A stretch of 64,000 nt of DNA from Nissolia schottii. Taxonomy: Eukaryota > Streptophyta > Magnoliopsida > Fabales > Fabaceae. The notes beneath the pieces were generated by a model. It searched no databases and had not been told where the DNA came from. It worked only from the letters and a program-made list of their open reading frames with translations. Position 1 is the stretch's first letter. The number at the start of each line of letters is the position of its first letter. The translations under genes were made by a program, and so were the position numbers. This document shows positions 1 to 11,528 of this stretch, one piece after another. The stretch is from assembly GCA_003254905.1 (NCBI GenBank), contig QANU01011901.1, positions 1,401,232 to 1,465,231 of the forward strand, in the 5' to 3' direction.

Positions 1-1748
1 TATATATATATATATAATTTTCAAAAAATTAGAAAACTCTAAAGAGTATCTCACTCGCATGACAACCTCACATCTCACACTCTTTTATCTCATTCTCAGA
101 TCTCACATCATCTCTCTCCCTTCCTCCCACCCATTCCATCGTGCCACCACTCACCATCATAGTCTGTCGACGCTCTCTCTCCCCCTCACTCGACTGGACA
201 CTCTCTCACCCTCACTCACTCAATACATATTTTTTATATAAAAAATAAAGTTTTTTTATTAAAAACATAATTTCTTTTTTTCTACAATGAACATAGTTTT
301 TAATAAGACTCAAACACTTCCAAAAAAAAGGCTAAAGGCCTAAACAAATGCCTAAAAATGTTCAAAATAATGGACAAAAATTATGAAAATATCCCGATTA
401 ATTGGTGACTCGAACGATAATCTAATGATCGACTCGTTTGACTCGTTCAACTTGTCAATGAATTTGTTGGAGAGGTAAATTTATCTGAAAAATATGACTC
501 GAATCGATTGACGTACACACCTAATCTTGCATATTGTGAGATGAGAGTTTATAGCTCGAAACATTTCAAAATATTAAAATGAGACTTAATTATTAACAAA
601 TTTAATTAATTTCTTGTTTTGTTTGACAAAGAATTGATATTATTAGCATACTTTGAACTATGAAAGACTAAATTATTTTCTGGAAAAAAAAAGTAAATAA
701 TTTCATTTTACAAGTTTAGAACCTTAAAGTAAATTTTTAAATTTTAACGAAACTACGTCGTCCTCCAATATTTAGGATAGGGACCAAATTTGAAATGGGA
801 GTTTTGTCAATAATTTTTATATCCTTTTTTATACCTCTTTTAGATGTCGTGTGTGTGACTCATGTGAGAGATAAATAAAAAATAAAAGGAAAGGGGGGAA
901 AAAACGGTTAGTACTTTTTGACATATAAATCTTATGATAATCCACGTTGGTATTCCACATCATTTTCTCAAAATATGCTGGGGTTATCTCATTGGTAGTA
1001 ATCACTTTGGTGGACTTGTTCATTTTAAATTCTTTCCTTAATTATAATACTAATAACGCCCATCAATTCATTAATTACTTGCTATCTTAGAGCTTTCAAA
1101 GGGTTATTTCTTATTCATTCTCACTCTTTTCAACTAACTCAAAAGCCTTCTCAGCATCCATTTAATTAAACTAATTATAACAAGCCAATGACATAGAAAG
1201 GTTATTTGGAGGGGGGGGAGGGTTTGTCTAAATTTTGGCACATAAGATGACTGTGTACCCCCCAATTGATTAATTGAGCTGCATCATCATCAGAACCCAC
1301 ACTTATCGCCGGACAGAGTTGCCATCATTCTCATATCACATTGATCAAGACGCATGAATAATTCTTGCTTAAATATAAGTCTAATTAACCGATATTAACT
1401 TTAAGAACATTCACATAAAAAATAATTAGACATTATTAGAGTGAAAGAGACTTTTGTTTTATTGAAAGTTTAACAATTTATTAAAAATATTGTTGAAGTG
1501 CGATATATTAATAGCGCACAATAGTAAATTATTAAGTAATGAAAGAAACAGAGCAAAAATTTTCTCTTAACATCTTAAAAAAATTCTTAAATACTCTTAG
1601 AGCAAAATAAAAATTTTATTACCTACTATTTATTATTTAACTTATCAATTGTGTGAATCATTATTATCTCTAATAATATTTTCAGCATTTTTAATGCAAT
1701 AACTGTTATGTGAACTAATAATGGACTAAGAAACATTTCTTTTATTAT
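1..1748. other. Intergenic, no gene seen
   Basis: AT-rich DNA beginning with a short TA microsatellite (1–17). It holds only short chance open frames without recognisable protein character. The last part is the presumed promoter region of the NF-YB gene. Confidence 0.6.
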
Positions 1749-1755
1749 TATAAAA
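1749..1755 (+). promoter_or_regulatory. Candidate TATA box of the NF-YB gene
   Basis: TATAAAA lies about 97 bases before the NF-YB start codon. A second, less canonical TA-rich stretch at 1786–1800 is closer and could serve instead. Position and motif are the only evidence. Confidence 0.4.
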
Positions 1756-1851
1756 GTATCTAAGAATTGATGGTATCTAGCTAACTATATATCTATATAT
1801 GTCATGATTCTATCCTGATTTTGATTCTCATTCTGAGTCAAATTGAAAAGA

Positions 1852-2268
1852 ATGGATAACTTTGGAGGCAGCTCTGCTTCTAGTGACAGCAGTGTCATGA
1901 AGGAACAAGAGTACCGGCTGCTTCCGATAGCCAACGTAGGGCGGATCATGAAGCAGATCCTGCCACAGAAAGCCAAGGTCGCGAAGGAGGCGAAGGAAAC
2001 GATGCAAGAGTGCGTGTCGGAGTTCATAAGCTTCGTGACGAGCGAGGCGTCGGACAAGTGCCGGAAGGAGAGGAGGAAGACTGTGAATGGTGACGACATC
2101 TGCTGGGCATTGGGGACTCTTGGCTTTGATGACTACGCAGATCCAATGAGAAGGTATTTGCATAGATATAGGGAACTTGAGCTTGATAGAAATAATCAAG
2201 AAATTAGAGGGAACAATAATAATAGCCCTGATGATGAGCTGATTAAGGATCATCAATCAAACATTTAA
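1852..2268 (+). CDS. Nuclear transcription factor Y subunit B (NF-YB), NF-YB5-like
   Basis: Single-exon gene of 138 codons. NF-YB is the histone-fold subunit that pairs with NF-YC and then with NF-YA to bind CCAAT boxes in nuclear promoters. The fold spans about residues 21–110: [16 protein letters not shown] opens it, [19 protein letters not shown] is the central helix, and [22 protein letters not shown] carries the conserved NGDDICWA segment. The Asn/Ser-rich ends are short and unconserved, as usual in the family. The start is the ATG at 1852; the frame is open a few codons upstream but has no earlier ATG. The tract before the fold reads [10 protein letters not shown] rather than the LEC1-type signature, which favours the non-LEC1 NF-YB4/5 group. 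CRKERRKT differs slightly from the usual CHKEKRKT. Family identity is secure; subgroup is less so. Confidence 0.93.
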   Translation: MDNFGGSSASSDSSVMKEQEYRLLPIANVGRIMKQILPQKAKVAKEAKETMQECVSEFISFVTSEASDKCRKERRKTVNGDDICWALGTLGFDDYADPMRRYLHRYRELELDRNNQEIRGNNNNSPDDELIKDHQSNI

Positions 2269-5200
2269 TGTGCCCCCTACGCACTAGCTACCCAAAACGC
2301 TCATTAGTAATTCGCTTGTTCCTGCTAGTGTCTGACTGAGAGTACTGAAGACTAAGTTTAAGGTTTTGAGGATGAGATGAGAACTTGTAATAATTTTCTT
2401 CTCTTAATTAATCGGATTTAATGATTTTGAGTCAATTACTTGTGTCAAGAACTAGCTAGATTAATTAGTAACTTTTTAAAAAAAATATGTGCTGCATATA
2501 TGCTTTGATTTGATTTTTTGACTCGTTAAGGTTTAAGTATTTCAACGAGAATTGAGTAAGCGATCAAAATCGTCTCCAATGTTAGCAGTGTCGATCAAAT
2601 TTGTCTTCAAAATATAAAAAATATCAAATTAATTCATCATTAAAGTTGTTGAAAATCAATCAAATTAGTTATTCAACGTCAACTAAATTAGTCTCTCTTA
2701 AACATTAAGTTAAACAATTTTTAACAATTTCATAAACGAATTTAATAATTTCCATACTTTATAACGAGCATGATTAGTACTTCCTATTTTGATGGCTTAC
2801 TCTAACTCTCAGTGAATCCTTGCTTTTGTCCATAAGCTTTCCGTACACTCTCCAAATTCCCACCCTCTTCTTCATCGTTATTGATGAACAAATTCTAGCA
2901 GCATTTATGCACTTTGATAAGAATCCTTTAATTTACTTCTAGAATATGAGGAATATTCATCACATATCCTCTTGTAGCAAAGTTCAGAACAAGGACAGGA
3001 TTAGCCCGGGGTTAGCAAATCGCTATCATCATGCATCATTTGATCTGACGATCACTTTCATTGAGGAGAACACTTCCATTCGTATTGAAAGTTCATTCTC
3101 CTTGTTTTGTTATTCTAATTAACCCCCGTCTGAAGTCTCCATCGCCGTTACTGTATAATAAAATTGGTATAAAGTCACTTTCTAGGGTTTTTTCACAGAG
3201 AGATATCAATTCAGCATCAATTGACTAGGATATATATCTTCACTTGAAGTATGCTAAAGTTTTCATGAACTAATGATTTTATTGGTTGGGACCACATTGT
3301 ACCATGGTTAACTATAATATTCATTAGATGTCAACACATAACCCCAAAACAATGAAGACAAGGAAGGGAAAAAAAAAACAAAGAAAACAAGGGAATTATG
3401 TAGTGAAGCTGTTTAGATTCATTGTACTAGGTCATGTTTAAAAGGTCGTCGGAGATTATTGTTAAGAAAAGCTAGGGCTCTCCATATATATATATATATA
3501 TATATTTATGTTTTCTTCCGTTATTCAAGTGTTGTATATTATTGAAACTAATCAAATATATATAAAGGTTTACCAAACTCTAATCATGAGTTTCAATTAC
3601 AGATAGGTAGCAACACTATTGAATTATCGCCTCCTTCTAATCATACCTAATGGAAGAAAATGAAATCAATAAGGTAAGAAGGGAGGTTGAGAGTCGGAGA
3701 GATTATTCAAAAGAGTATTTCATACCAATGTAGCTCGTTACAAATAAATTGATAATTTATCATTTCTTAAAATACACATAAAAAATAAACATCATGTAAA
3801 AAGACACAAAACTTTACTTTTTTTATAGTCCATAAGTATGTCTTTTCATAGCCCAACTCTTATTGAGAGTACTATTAATTGTTATGACTCAAAATTCATG
3901 AAAAGAGCCTAATTCAAAAGATTAATCTATTAAGCAAAATAGCTTAATGACTTAATGACTCATAACTCTGTCAGTATTCACATCTAATGTTGAAATAAAA
4001 TTATTCAAGCCTAAATGTATTGTATATGCTTTTCCATGTAGAAACATGGTTATTGAACATGGTGATATAACATGGACCAATTGTACCCTATAGCGTGGCC
4101 AACAAATCCGTGCCAAGTCTGGAATGCAATTGGTTGCCCTAAAGCGCACGCAACATTTTTAGTATGATACGTACGTGTCAATGTGCCTACTAAGAACAAA
4201 CTAATTAAGCACTAGCTAGCTATAGTGAATGGTTATGTTGCAATTCCAACCAAGACCACAAAGACCATGTGCACAATTAACTTTCAGACTAGTGCACATT
4301 ATAATATCATATTAATACGGTACGTTCTACAGTATAACTAGTACGGTCATTACATCAGTACAATTAATAATTTCATTATTTTCATTTTTGAGTGTTATTC
4401 TTGATTCAGGACTTGCTTTTGGTTACAGTTGACTATAAATTCAACGTATGATTACATATCAATTTAGATACTTATGGTACGATTTAAATTTGAGATTGAG
4501 ATGTTGATTATGATTTTGAGATAATTTTCAATTATCTATGTCTGACATAACACGAATATCTGACTCATTGAGCCTAAGATTCTATCACCGCATAGAGTTA
4601 TTTGAGCAATTAATAACACCGGCATAACAGTCATAACATATAAGAGACTTCATGTCAGTTCCATCTGATTTTCCAGCAACACTTTCTTTATGCAAGTCTT
4701 GGTAGCCTATGATAGGAGGGAGGATACATATAATGTCTCACATTTATGACTATTAAGAAAGATCAACAATTTTAATTATATTCTATGTCAAATGGCATTC
4801 ATAAGAGTGGGTACATTAATTTGTTAGGTCTCACAATTTTATTTAGTTTTTGGTTAATGTCAATAACCAAAACTCGCATTACTTTGTGTGAACTTCGATC
4901 ATCGGTTATTTTTTTTGTTGCTGAAAGATTTAGAAGACTATATTTTAAAAGGTTAAAGACAAGTTGGACTTTCCAAAAATAGGCCTACTTTGTATAAGAT
5001 AACTAAAATGTTAGACTATGTTTGGTTGTTGAAACAAAATTGAAATACAGAGTCATAAATATAGAGACATACAAATCAGTTTTGTATTCTTTTTGGTGAC
5101 AGTGTATAAGACACGCTTATTGATATCTATAACTTGTTTGATTTAATAGAGACAAAATAGAAAAATACACTTAAAATGACTTAAAATACTTTTATTTTAT

Positions 5201-5442
5201 TAATTTGATAAAATTTTTAAAAACATACATTATCATACTTTAAAATGTTAGAGTTGGGTAACAAAACGGCAATGGACCAAAATAACCTTTATAGTAAGGC
5301 CCATGATCACCCTGGCCATAGCACAGGCCTAGATTTGGAAGGTTGCTAAACTGTTTCGTCGTAGATATACGGGCTCTATTCTAAGCAACAATTTCCGTTC
5401 TTGAAGCTAGTGTTGAATATAGATTAATTTAATTGATATTAA
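2269..5442. other. Intergenic, no gene seen
   Basis: The NF-YB 3' region is followed by about 3 kb of AT-rich DNA. A stretch at about 2540–2710 repeats short phrases such as tcaaatta and looks like old repeat debris, but I could not delimit an element. A TA microsatellite lies near 3487–3506. No coding region is supported. Confidence 0.5.
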
Positions 5443-5649
5443 CGAATTAATTTTTTTTTAAGGTTGCCTGCCCGGTATCTAAGGCTTAGCCTTGACTAAT
5501 CCGGGTCGACCCGGGTCGCGCACCTGGCTATGGCGGGTGAGTCTCCCAGTGGAGATAACTGCGTACACAAGGTCTCGAACTCAGGACCCTGCTTAAGCGA
5601 TACCAAGTCGCTTACCACTTGGACCAACCCCCGTTGGTCGAATTAATTT
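5443..5649 (-). mobile_element. tRNA-derived SINE with target-site duplication
   Basis: Read on the minus strand, the element starts at 5638 with a tRNA-like head. An A-box-like stretch (GGTCCAAGTGGTAAGCG) and a B-box-like stretch (GAGTTCGAGACC) sit about 30–40 bases apart, as in an internal RNA polymerase III promoter. It ends in an A-rich tail (T-run on the + strand at 5454–5459). The 11-base direct repeat cgaattaattt flanks it exactly (5443–5453 and 5639–5649), so the body is about 185 bp. The perfect duplication suggests a fairly recent insertion. It lies about 330 bp upstream of the fusion gene. Confidence 0.85.
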
Positions 5650-5980
5650 GAGTGACTTATAATAAAATAGTATCAAAAACTAATATGACAATTTTTAGAA
5701 TGAATTTGATGAACACTAACAATTTTAGTAACAAATTGAAATGTTTACTCATAAATTTTAATTTTTATTGCTGAAAATAAATTTAACAAAAAACCAAGTT
5801 CAGACATCACACAGAGTCGTTCACGAGCCCCTGAAAATTGTAACCACTAACCACTGATGGCATGAAAATTCGTTAATGATGGTGTTGACTTTTCAAACTG
5901 CCGGCTAAGACGTTGACCGCAGTTGCAGAGAAGTCAGATCCAAAACACACTGCCTCATTTCTTCCGCCAGAGTGCACACT

Positions 5981-8374
5981 ATGAACGACCGCCAACAACA
6001 CTTGCGCTTCACGCTTCCCCTCGCCCTACTCTTGCTCCTCCTTCCTTTCAATCTCTTTGCTTCTTCCGATTCCGAACCTACTATGACTTCTTCTTCTTCT
6101 AACTCGGATGAATGCATCAAGAATCCCGCCAAGAGCTTCGACGAAGCTTGGCCTTTCCTTCGTACGGCTATTGACCGAATCGTCGATCAATTAGAAGGAA
6201 CCGACAACAGCTCAAGCTTCACAAGCCAGGACTACATGTCCTATTATGCGTATCCTTTTCAAAATTCAATCCCTAATTTGCTTCTGTTCTTCTTGTTAAT
6301 TAGCCTTTTGTTTCAGTATATTACAGTTTTTATCAATTGAATTTGGTCTTAACTCGGTTTGTCTAGAACTGTTTATGAACTGTGTACAGACCGATCGGGA
6401 CATGAAAATGCCAAGCTCCTCTATTTCCAATTGAAGAAGGCCGTTGAAGATTATATTAATTCCACTGTATACATCTAATTTCTAATGAAACTGTTATACT
6501 AACTTAATTATGGGCATAGAAATTAATCTCTTTAATTATTGTTCACTTGTTATTCGCAAATCAGCCATATGGAATTTTCTCTTGAAACATTGAATGTGAC
6601 TCAAGGCTCTATAGCTAGCAATAGCATAAAACATTATTGTTATTGTTGACATGATTGGAATTAACAAGGTTTTTTCCTTTCACTAGGTTCTGCCATCTTT
6701 GAGAGGAAAGAGAGATGAGCTTTTGTTGAAAGAACTACACAGAAGATGGTCAAATCACAAAATTATGACCAGGTGGCTCTCGAGATTCTTTCATTATCTT
6801 GACAGATACGATCTCCCTAGATTGGGGCTTCCTTCTACTGAAGAAACCTGCCACTTATCCTTCTATGACTTGGTTTGTGATGATGATTATGATCCACACT
6901 ATGATTTTCTGATATTATTGTTTTTCTGATCTTTCCCCTTGTTTAACTGAGTTTACTTCGTTAATGTGTCTCACTCAGGTATATGATGATATGAATAAAC
7001 ATGTGGTGGTTGCTATTTTATCCATGGTAATTTTCTGTTTTCCATTTTCATATTTTTGCTCATTAAATGCTTAAATACTTGATCTATCTTCTTGGAGTTC
7101 ACTGTGGCTCTGCTGTTTCCACTGTCAGTTTCCAGCCTTCAAATACCATCTTCACTGGATGTAGTAAAATTGTGTATTCTACAATCAATTTAAAAAGAAT
7201 TAGGTTTTACTAAGTCTGTACTTCTTTACCGAGTTTAAATGATGTTTGATGATTCTATGATTTTGCCACATAGGTGAGTTGCAATAATTTAACTACATAT
7301 GTTGCTTCTAGTGTTCCACGTGCTGGACTTGTCTTTCAAAATGCTATCGTCGGTTCGTCTCACAAACCCCAGGTTTCCCTGATTTTCACTGTAATAAATC
7401 TATCTTTCTTCATTTCCTGGTATGCAGATTGATCAGGAGCGTGCAGGAGAGCAGATTGATCGAACATTGGTTGACCACACTTTGGCTATCTTCTCGGAGA
7501 TTGGAGATAGCTCAAGAAAAAACCATGCACTAGGCTTTGCAGAAAGACTGGTTAAAGACAATACCGCACTCTATTATGATGTGGCCTCAAGTTGGATAGC
7601 AAGCTCTTCCTTTAAGGATCGCACACCAAAGGTGATTTCAGTTTAATTTATTTTCTATTGAAGGTTTATTTATAGTTACATTAATTGATAGGTTAATCTT
7701 CTATTTCATATGCTTATGCAGCATGAGTTCCTTTTGAAACATGTTTTGTTTGGTTGCATCTTATCAGTTCCTTCTTGCTCGAAATACTATGATTAAGTAA
7801 AACCGTGAGAATATTGGTAAAACCAAATGATGCGTGCAATTATAATGCTATGCTAAGGGGTTAGTATTGGTTGCAGGAAGAGAAATCGGATGAGGATCCA
7901 ATCGTTTCATCAAAGAAAATAAACTTGGTAAGTTCTAATGGAGATGTGTTTGAAGTTGACTATAAGGTTGCACTCATGTCACGAACAATCAAGGATCTCA
8001 TCAAGGCCAATCCAGCTGGTGGCACTGATAGCATTCCTCTTTCTTTAGTGAGCAGCAAAGTGTTGGCCAAGGTCATTGAATATTGCAAGAAGCATGTGGA
8101 AGCTTCCAGTTCCAACGACGAGGAACAAAGTGCCTTTGATGTTGATCATCTTGAGGATTGGGATGCTGAGTTCGTGGAGGTTGACCATCAGACTCTGTTT
8201 GATCTTGTTCTGGCATCAAACTACATGAACATCAAGAGCCTGCTGGATCTCAGTGCCAACAAAATAGCAGACATGATAAAAGGTAAGACTCCAAGTGAAA
8301 TCCGCAAGATGTTCGACATTAAGGATGACTTTGTCCCTGAGGAAGAGGAGGAGCTCCAGCGGGCATTTGAATAA
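5981..8374 (+). CDS. Chimeric gene: cullin-1 N-terminal region fused to SKP1
   Basis: Predicted exons: 5981–6249, 6367–6466, 6687–6872, 6979–7026, 7428–7631, 7877–8374; all introns GT–AG, frame closed, 434 aa. Residues 1–269 match CUL1 exons 1–5: [35 protein letters not shown] and GEQIDRTL parallel the neighbouring CUL1 gene, and exons 2–5 have the same lengths (100, 186, 48, 204). Exon 6 adds a 12-residue acidic linker and then a SKP1 protein (residues about 282–434): VFEVDYKVAL, LAKVIEYCKKHVE, LLDLSANKIADMIKGKTP, EIRKMFDIKDDF. The SKP1 part has no ATG of its own before the domain. The SKP1-contacting first cullin repeat is kept; the RBX1-binding and neddylation regions are absent. The first ATG gives a hydrophobic leader; an in-frame ATG at 6083 is closer to the family start. 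Likely a decoy or inhibitor of SCF (inference). It could be untranscribed, but no break is visible in the frame. Confidence 0.8.
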
Positions 8375-9120
8375 TGTGAACTGTGGAGTTACGTTATTTA
8401 TCCCATTTTTTGGGACATTTCAAGGAGGACATACTGTGTTGTCCTTCAAATATTAGATAAAAGAAAGATTATGAGTCATTCTTAATCAGTTTTTAAGCGA
8501 CATATCAAAGATGTCACAAAAAGCAGGACAAATAACATTTTTTTTCTTATCAGATTACTTGATGTTTTTGTTTATCCTTTCAGCTTGTTTGTCTCTCTAT
8601 CTGTTGAGACTTGAGAGTGTTTAACAGATTTGGTGTCTCCAAATCATCACCCATTCTGGAACCTACTAACATGTTCGCATGCATCAACATTGGTGGTAAT
8701 AGTCAGGTCAACATCATTCACTGCTTGCATTGCTTTTGCTTTTGGAACAAGAGCCAGCCTATGCATCATGTCTTAAAATAGTTTAGGACTTTATGCATCA
8801 TTTTCATTACCCTGTTTTAAACAATTATATTTTAAATAATTAATTAAATGAAACATATATAATCTGACTCTCTTTTTATTTTAATAGAGGGTGTAAAAAA
8901 TTATATATTAGTTATATACTAGAAACTTTTTTCTTAATTTTGAATAAATCTCATCAATTCAAGCAATGAACCCAAAAGAAGTTTGGATTTTATATAGCCA
9001 GAGAAGTGAAACTTGAGTATTTGTAAGCAGTTTTGAAAATATTTGGAGCCATCCCACCCCAGTCTGCCGATTTAAACTTGGCCTAGATTTATTGGGGTGG
9101 CCGACACTCTTTGACCCTGG
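8375..9120. other. 3' flank of the fusion gene
   Basis: Presumed 3' untranslated region followed by AT-rich DNA up to the hAT insertion. I see no poly(A) tract after the SKP1 stop codon and no further coding sequence. Confidence 0.5.
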
Positions 9121-9714
9121 TGTGGAAGTAGGGGTGTCAAATGGATCAGGCAGGCCCGTTTGGGCTTGCGGATCTAAATAGATCGAGTTAAAATTATGCT
9201 TAATTGTAGGGTCTGGCTCATTTATGGTCAACTTGTCAGCCCTTTTTTTTATAATTATTTTTAAAAGATTTTGGTCTATTATCTAATATTTTAAATATAA
9301 GAATGTGAATAAGTATGCACAATCATTTTTAGCTATTTTTGATCGTCTGTCTATTAATTAATCGGAAAGAAATAGTTTAAATTATTGATTGTTAGATTAT
9401 ATTATCTTTTTATTCCTTCAACTATCTTGCTTTAAATTAAACGATGGAGATGCTTAAACAGGATGATAGGAAGAAATGATAGTATGATAATATAGATGGG
9501 GTTAAAGCACTTGAAGACTCAAATGATGATAAATTACCACACCTCTGTCGAGAGGCCTTCACCATTTGTAATGTAAAATAATATATGTTATGGCGGTTTG
9601 TGCTGGATTTGTATTGTTTTCTTGTACGTAATCTAGTTAGTCATATAGCGGATAGATAGAAATCTAGTGAAACATGACTGACAAGATTGATGTGAGTATC
9701 TTATTATTTAACTT

Positions 9715-10391
9715 TCACTTGTCAACAAAATGAGTAGTCAAAGTTAAATAACTTTTAGTTGTACAAGATGTCCATAAATAAAAAGTTATGCAATATCTAT
9801 TAGGGAGATTAACTAAAAGATGTTTAAACCTCTCTTTTTCGGAAAGATAGAGTTTCCAAACATCACTTGCAGTCGTGTTCCTAGATATCAATTTTGCATC
9901 GACATTCAAATACCTTATTACTTCCCTAACCCTTCTATATTCAACAAACAAGAAAGGGAGATCATGTTTAACTATTTAATATGATATCATTTCACACAAA
10001 ACTTTGGGATCAATTGTCCTATCTCTTAATCTTCCAGCCTCATTTATCAACATTTGACCTACATCTTAAAATTTTGGAAGTTTGTGGCACTTACGAGTAT
10101 GGCGTGTTAGTGTAGAAGTCTCATATAATCCATTCCCACCTATGTAAATTTTTCCACATCCCTTACATTGGGACCTTGGTTTACCATCGTCCTCCTTTTT
10201 TAATTTGGTAAAACTATTCCAAATATCAGAGGTAGAGCCCATTTGTTCCTCTTCAATTCTTTTGGTGGTTCTTCCAGTACATAAGGTGAATCCTCTTCAT
10301 TATCCTCATTATCATCTGATTCTGAATCCAACAAAATGCTCTCAATAGTTTCACTCGGATGCATAAACTCTCTCACATAATCATCCTCCAT
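9715..10391 (-). pseudogene. hAT transposase remnant with BED zinc finger
   Basis: On the minus strand the reading begins with an acidic stretch (MEDDYVREFMHPSETIES). After a frameshift near 10250 comes a BED zinc finger, CKGCGKIYIGG followed by TLTRHTRKC (C-x2-C, H-x3-C), at about 10085–10165. A stop codon follows. It then continues with RICESLEEPER-like sequence (IVKHDLPFLFVEYRRVREVIRYLN, in two pieces IVKHDLPFLFVEY and RRVREVIRYLN; LISRNTTASDVWKLY; CITFYLWTSCTTKSYLTLT) before ending at 9715. The segment FYLWTS stands where the family usually has SDLWTS, so the first catalytic aspartate appears lost. The dimerisation and remaining catalytic regions are absent. It cannot encode a working transposase. 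Confidence 0.8.
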
Positions 10392-10754
10392 AATTTGTAA
10401 TTACTGCAGTAATATATTTTGATCATAATCTTATCATTCATCCACCAAAAATTGAAATCATACTATTGATCAATGCAACACAAAAATTATATTCAAACAT
10501 TCTAACATCAATTCCATCAAATACAATTTCATCAAACATCGAGAATAATTCCATCAAACAGTCAAATATCATAGAACAATTTCATCAAACATTCAAAACA
10601 ATTTCATCAAATTTCCATCAATCTTAACCAAAATAGTAAAACACAATGTTAAAAACCTACTTATATAATTATATAACATTTTATGAAAAATTAATCAAAA
10701 ACAAAAAAAAAAAATCAACTTGAAATACTTACCTGCTGCAATAGGGAAAGAGCT

Positions 10755-11040
10755 CGCAATGAAGGAAAGTGAACGAAGGATGAACACGAACCAGAACGTG
10801 AACAGTGCCAAGAATGGCGACGTGAACAACAACTCGAACCACGACGCGAACAACAACGCGAACAGCGACACGAAATGTGATGCAAACAGCAACGTGAATG
10901 GCTGACAACACGAACAGAGATGCGAAAGGCAACGCAAATGGCTGACGATGTGAACGGTTGGCTACGCGAACATATGGCGACACGAACCAATAAATAGGAT
11001 GCAAACGAACAATGACTGGAGCAAACGGCGACACAAACGG
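10755..11040. repeat. Degenerate short tandem repeat inside the hAT element
   Basis: A run of imperfect units built around gcgaacaac/gcgacacgaac at roughly 6–12-base spacing, with many CG dinucleotides, unlike the AT-rich surroundings. It lies upstream of the transposase remnant, in what would be its 5' region. Several long chance frames on both strands come from this low-complexity sequence and should not be taken as genes. Confidence 0.6.
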
Positions 11041-11528
11041 TGAGTTTTCGTGTGTTTCACGTTTGAGCGAGTGAGCTTTTAGCCATGTGTGTATGGGGTT
11101 TGGTGAGGTCTATGTGTTTGATAAGAAAGAAAGAATAAAGACGATGACTACTGAGAAGTGAGAAGAATAGGGAACGATGGAGGAGGAATAAGGAAGGAAA
11201 AAAATTGGTAACTTTTTAAAAAACAAAAAAAAGTGTGGCTTTGGTTTTGGGCATGCCACTAGCTTTTGGACCGAGTACCCATTAAGCCATTTGTTTTATT
11301 ATTTTTTTAAATTTTTTTTTGAATAAAACAAAAGAAAAAGTTTCACGACAAATGGGTTGGCCCACGAGTCTGCCAAGCTTGTCCATTTAGCTTGAGTGCT
11401 TGAACAAGCTGGACTATTCTTTTTTAAATTGTTATGAGCCTATTTTTTGTATATAAAGTTCATGCTTTTAACATAGGTTAACAGACTAGCCCGCAAGTTA
11501 GACTAATTTTGACAACCCTACATGAAAG

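Larger units (their letters stand above)
9121..11528 (-). mobile_element. Decayed hAT transposon
   Basis: The element body runs 9129–11520 (2,392 bp). Its ends form short terminal inverted repeats: taggggtgtcaaa on the left, and tagggttgtcaaaa when the right end is read inward. The flanking octamers tgtggaag (9121–9128) and catgaaag (11521–11528) match at five of eight positions and differ only by transitions, as expected of an old 8-bp hAT target duplication. On the minus strand it carries the N-terminal half of a RICESLEEPER-type transposase (see separate entry). The catalytic remainder is missing, so this is an internally deleted, non-autonomous copy. Confidence 0.75.

Noticed and set aside
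1785-2256. Minus-strand frames of 104 and 142 codons over the NF-YB gene
   Set aside because: They are antisense shadows of the NF-YB coding sequence and show no family features.
10695-11034. Several frames of 60–100 codons with Cys/Ser- or Val-rich repeats
   Set aside because: They come from the degenerate gcgaac repeat in the hAT element and are open on both strands for that reason.
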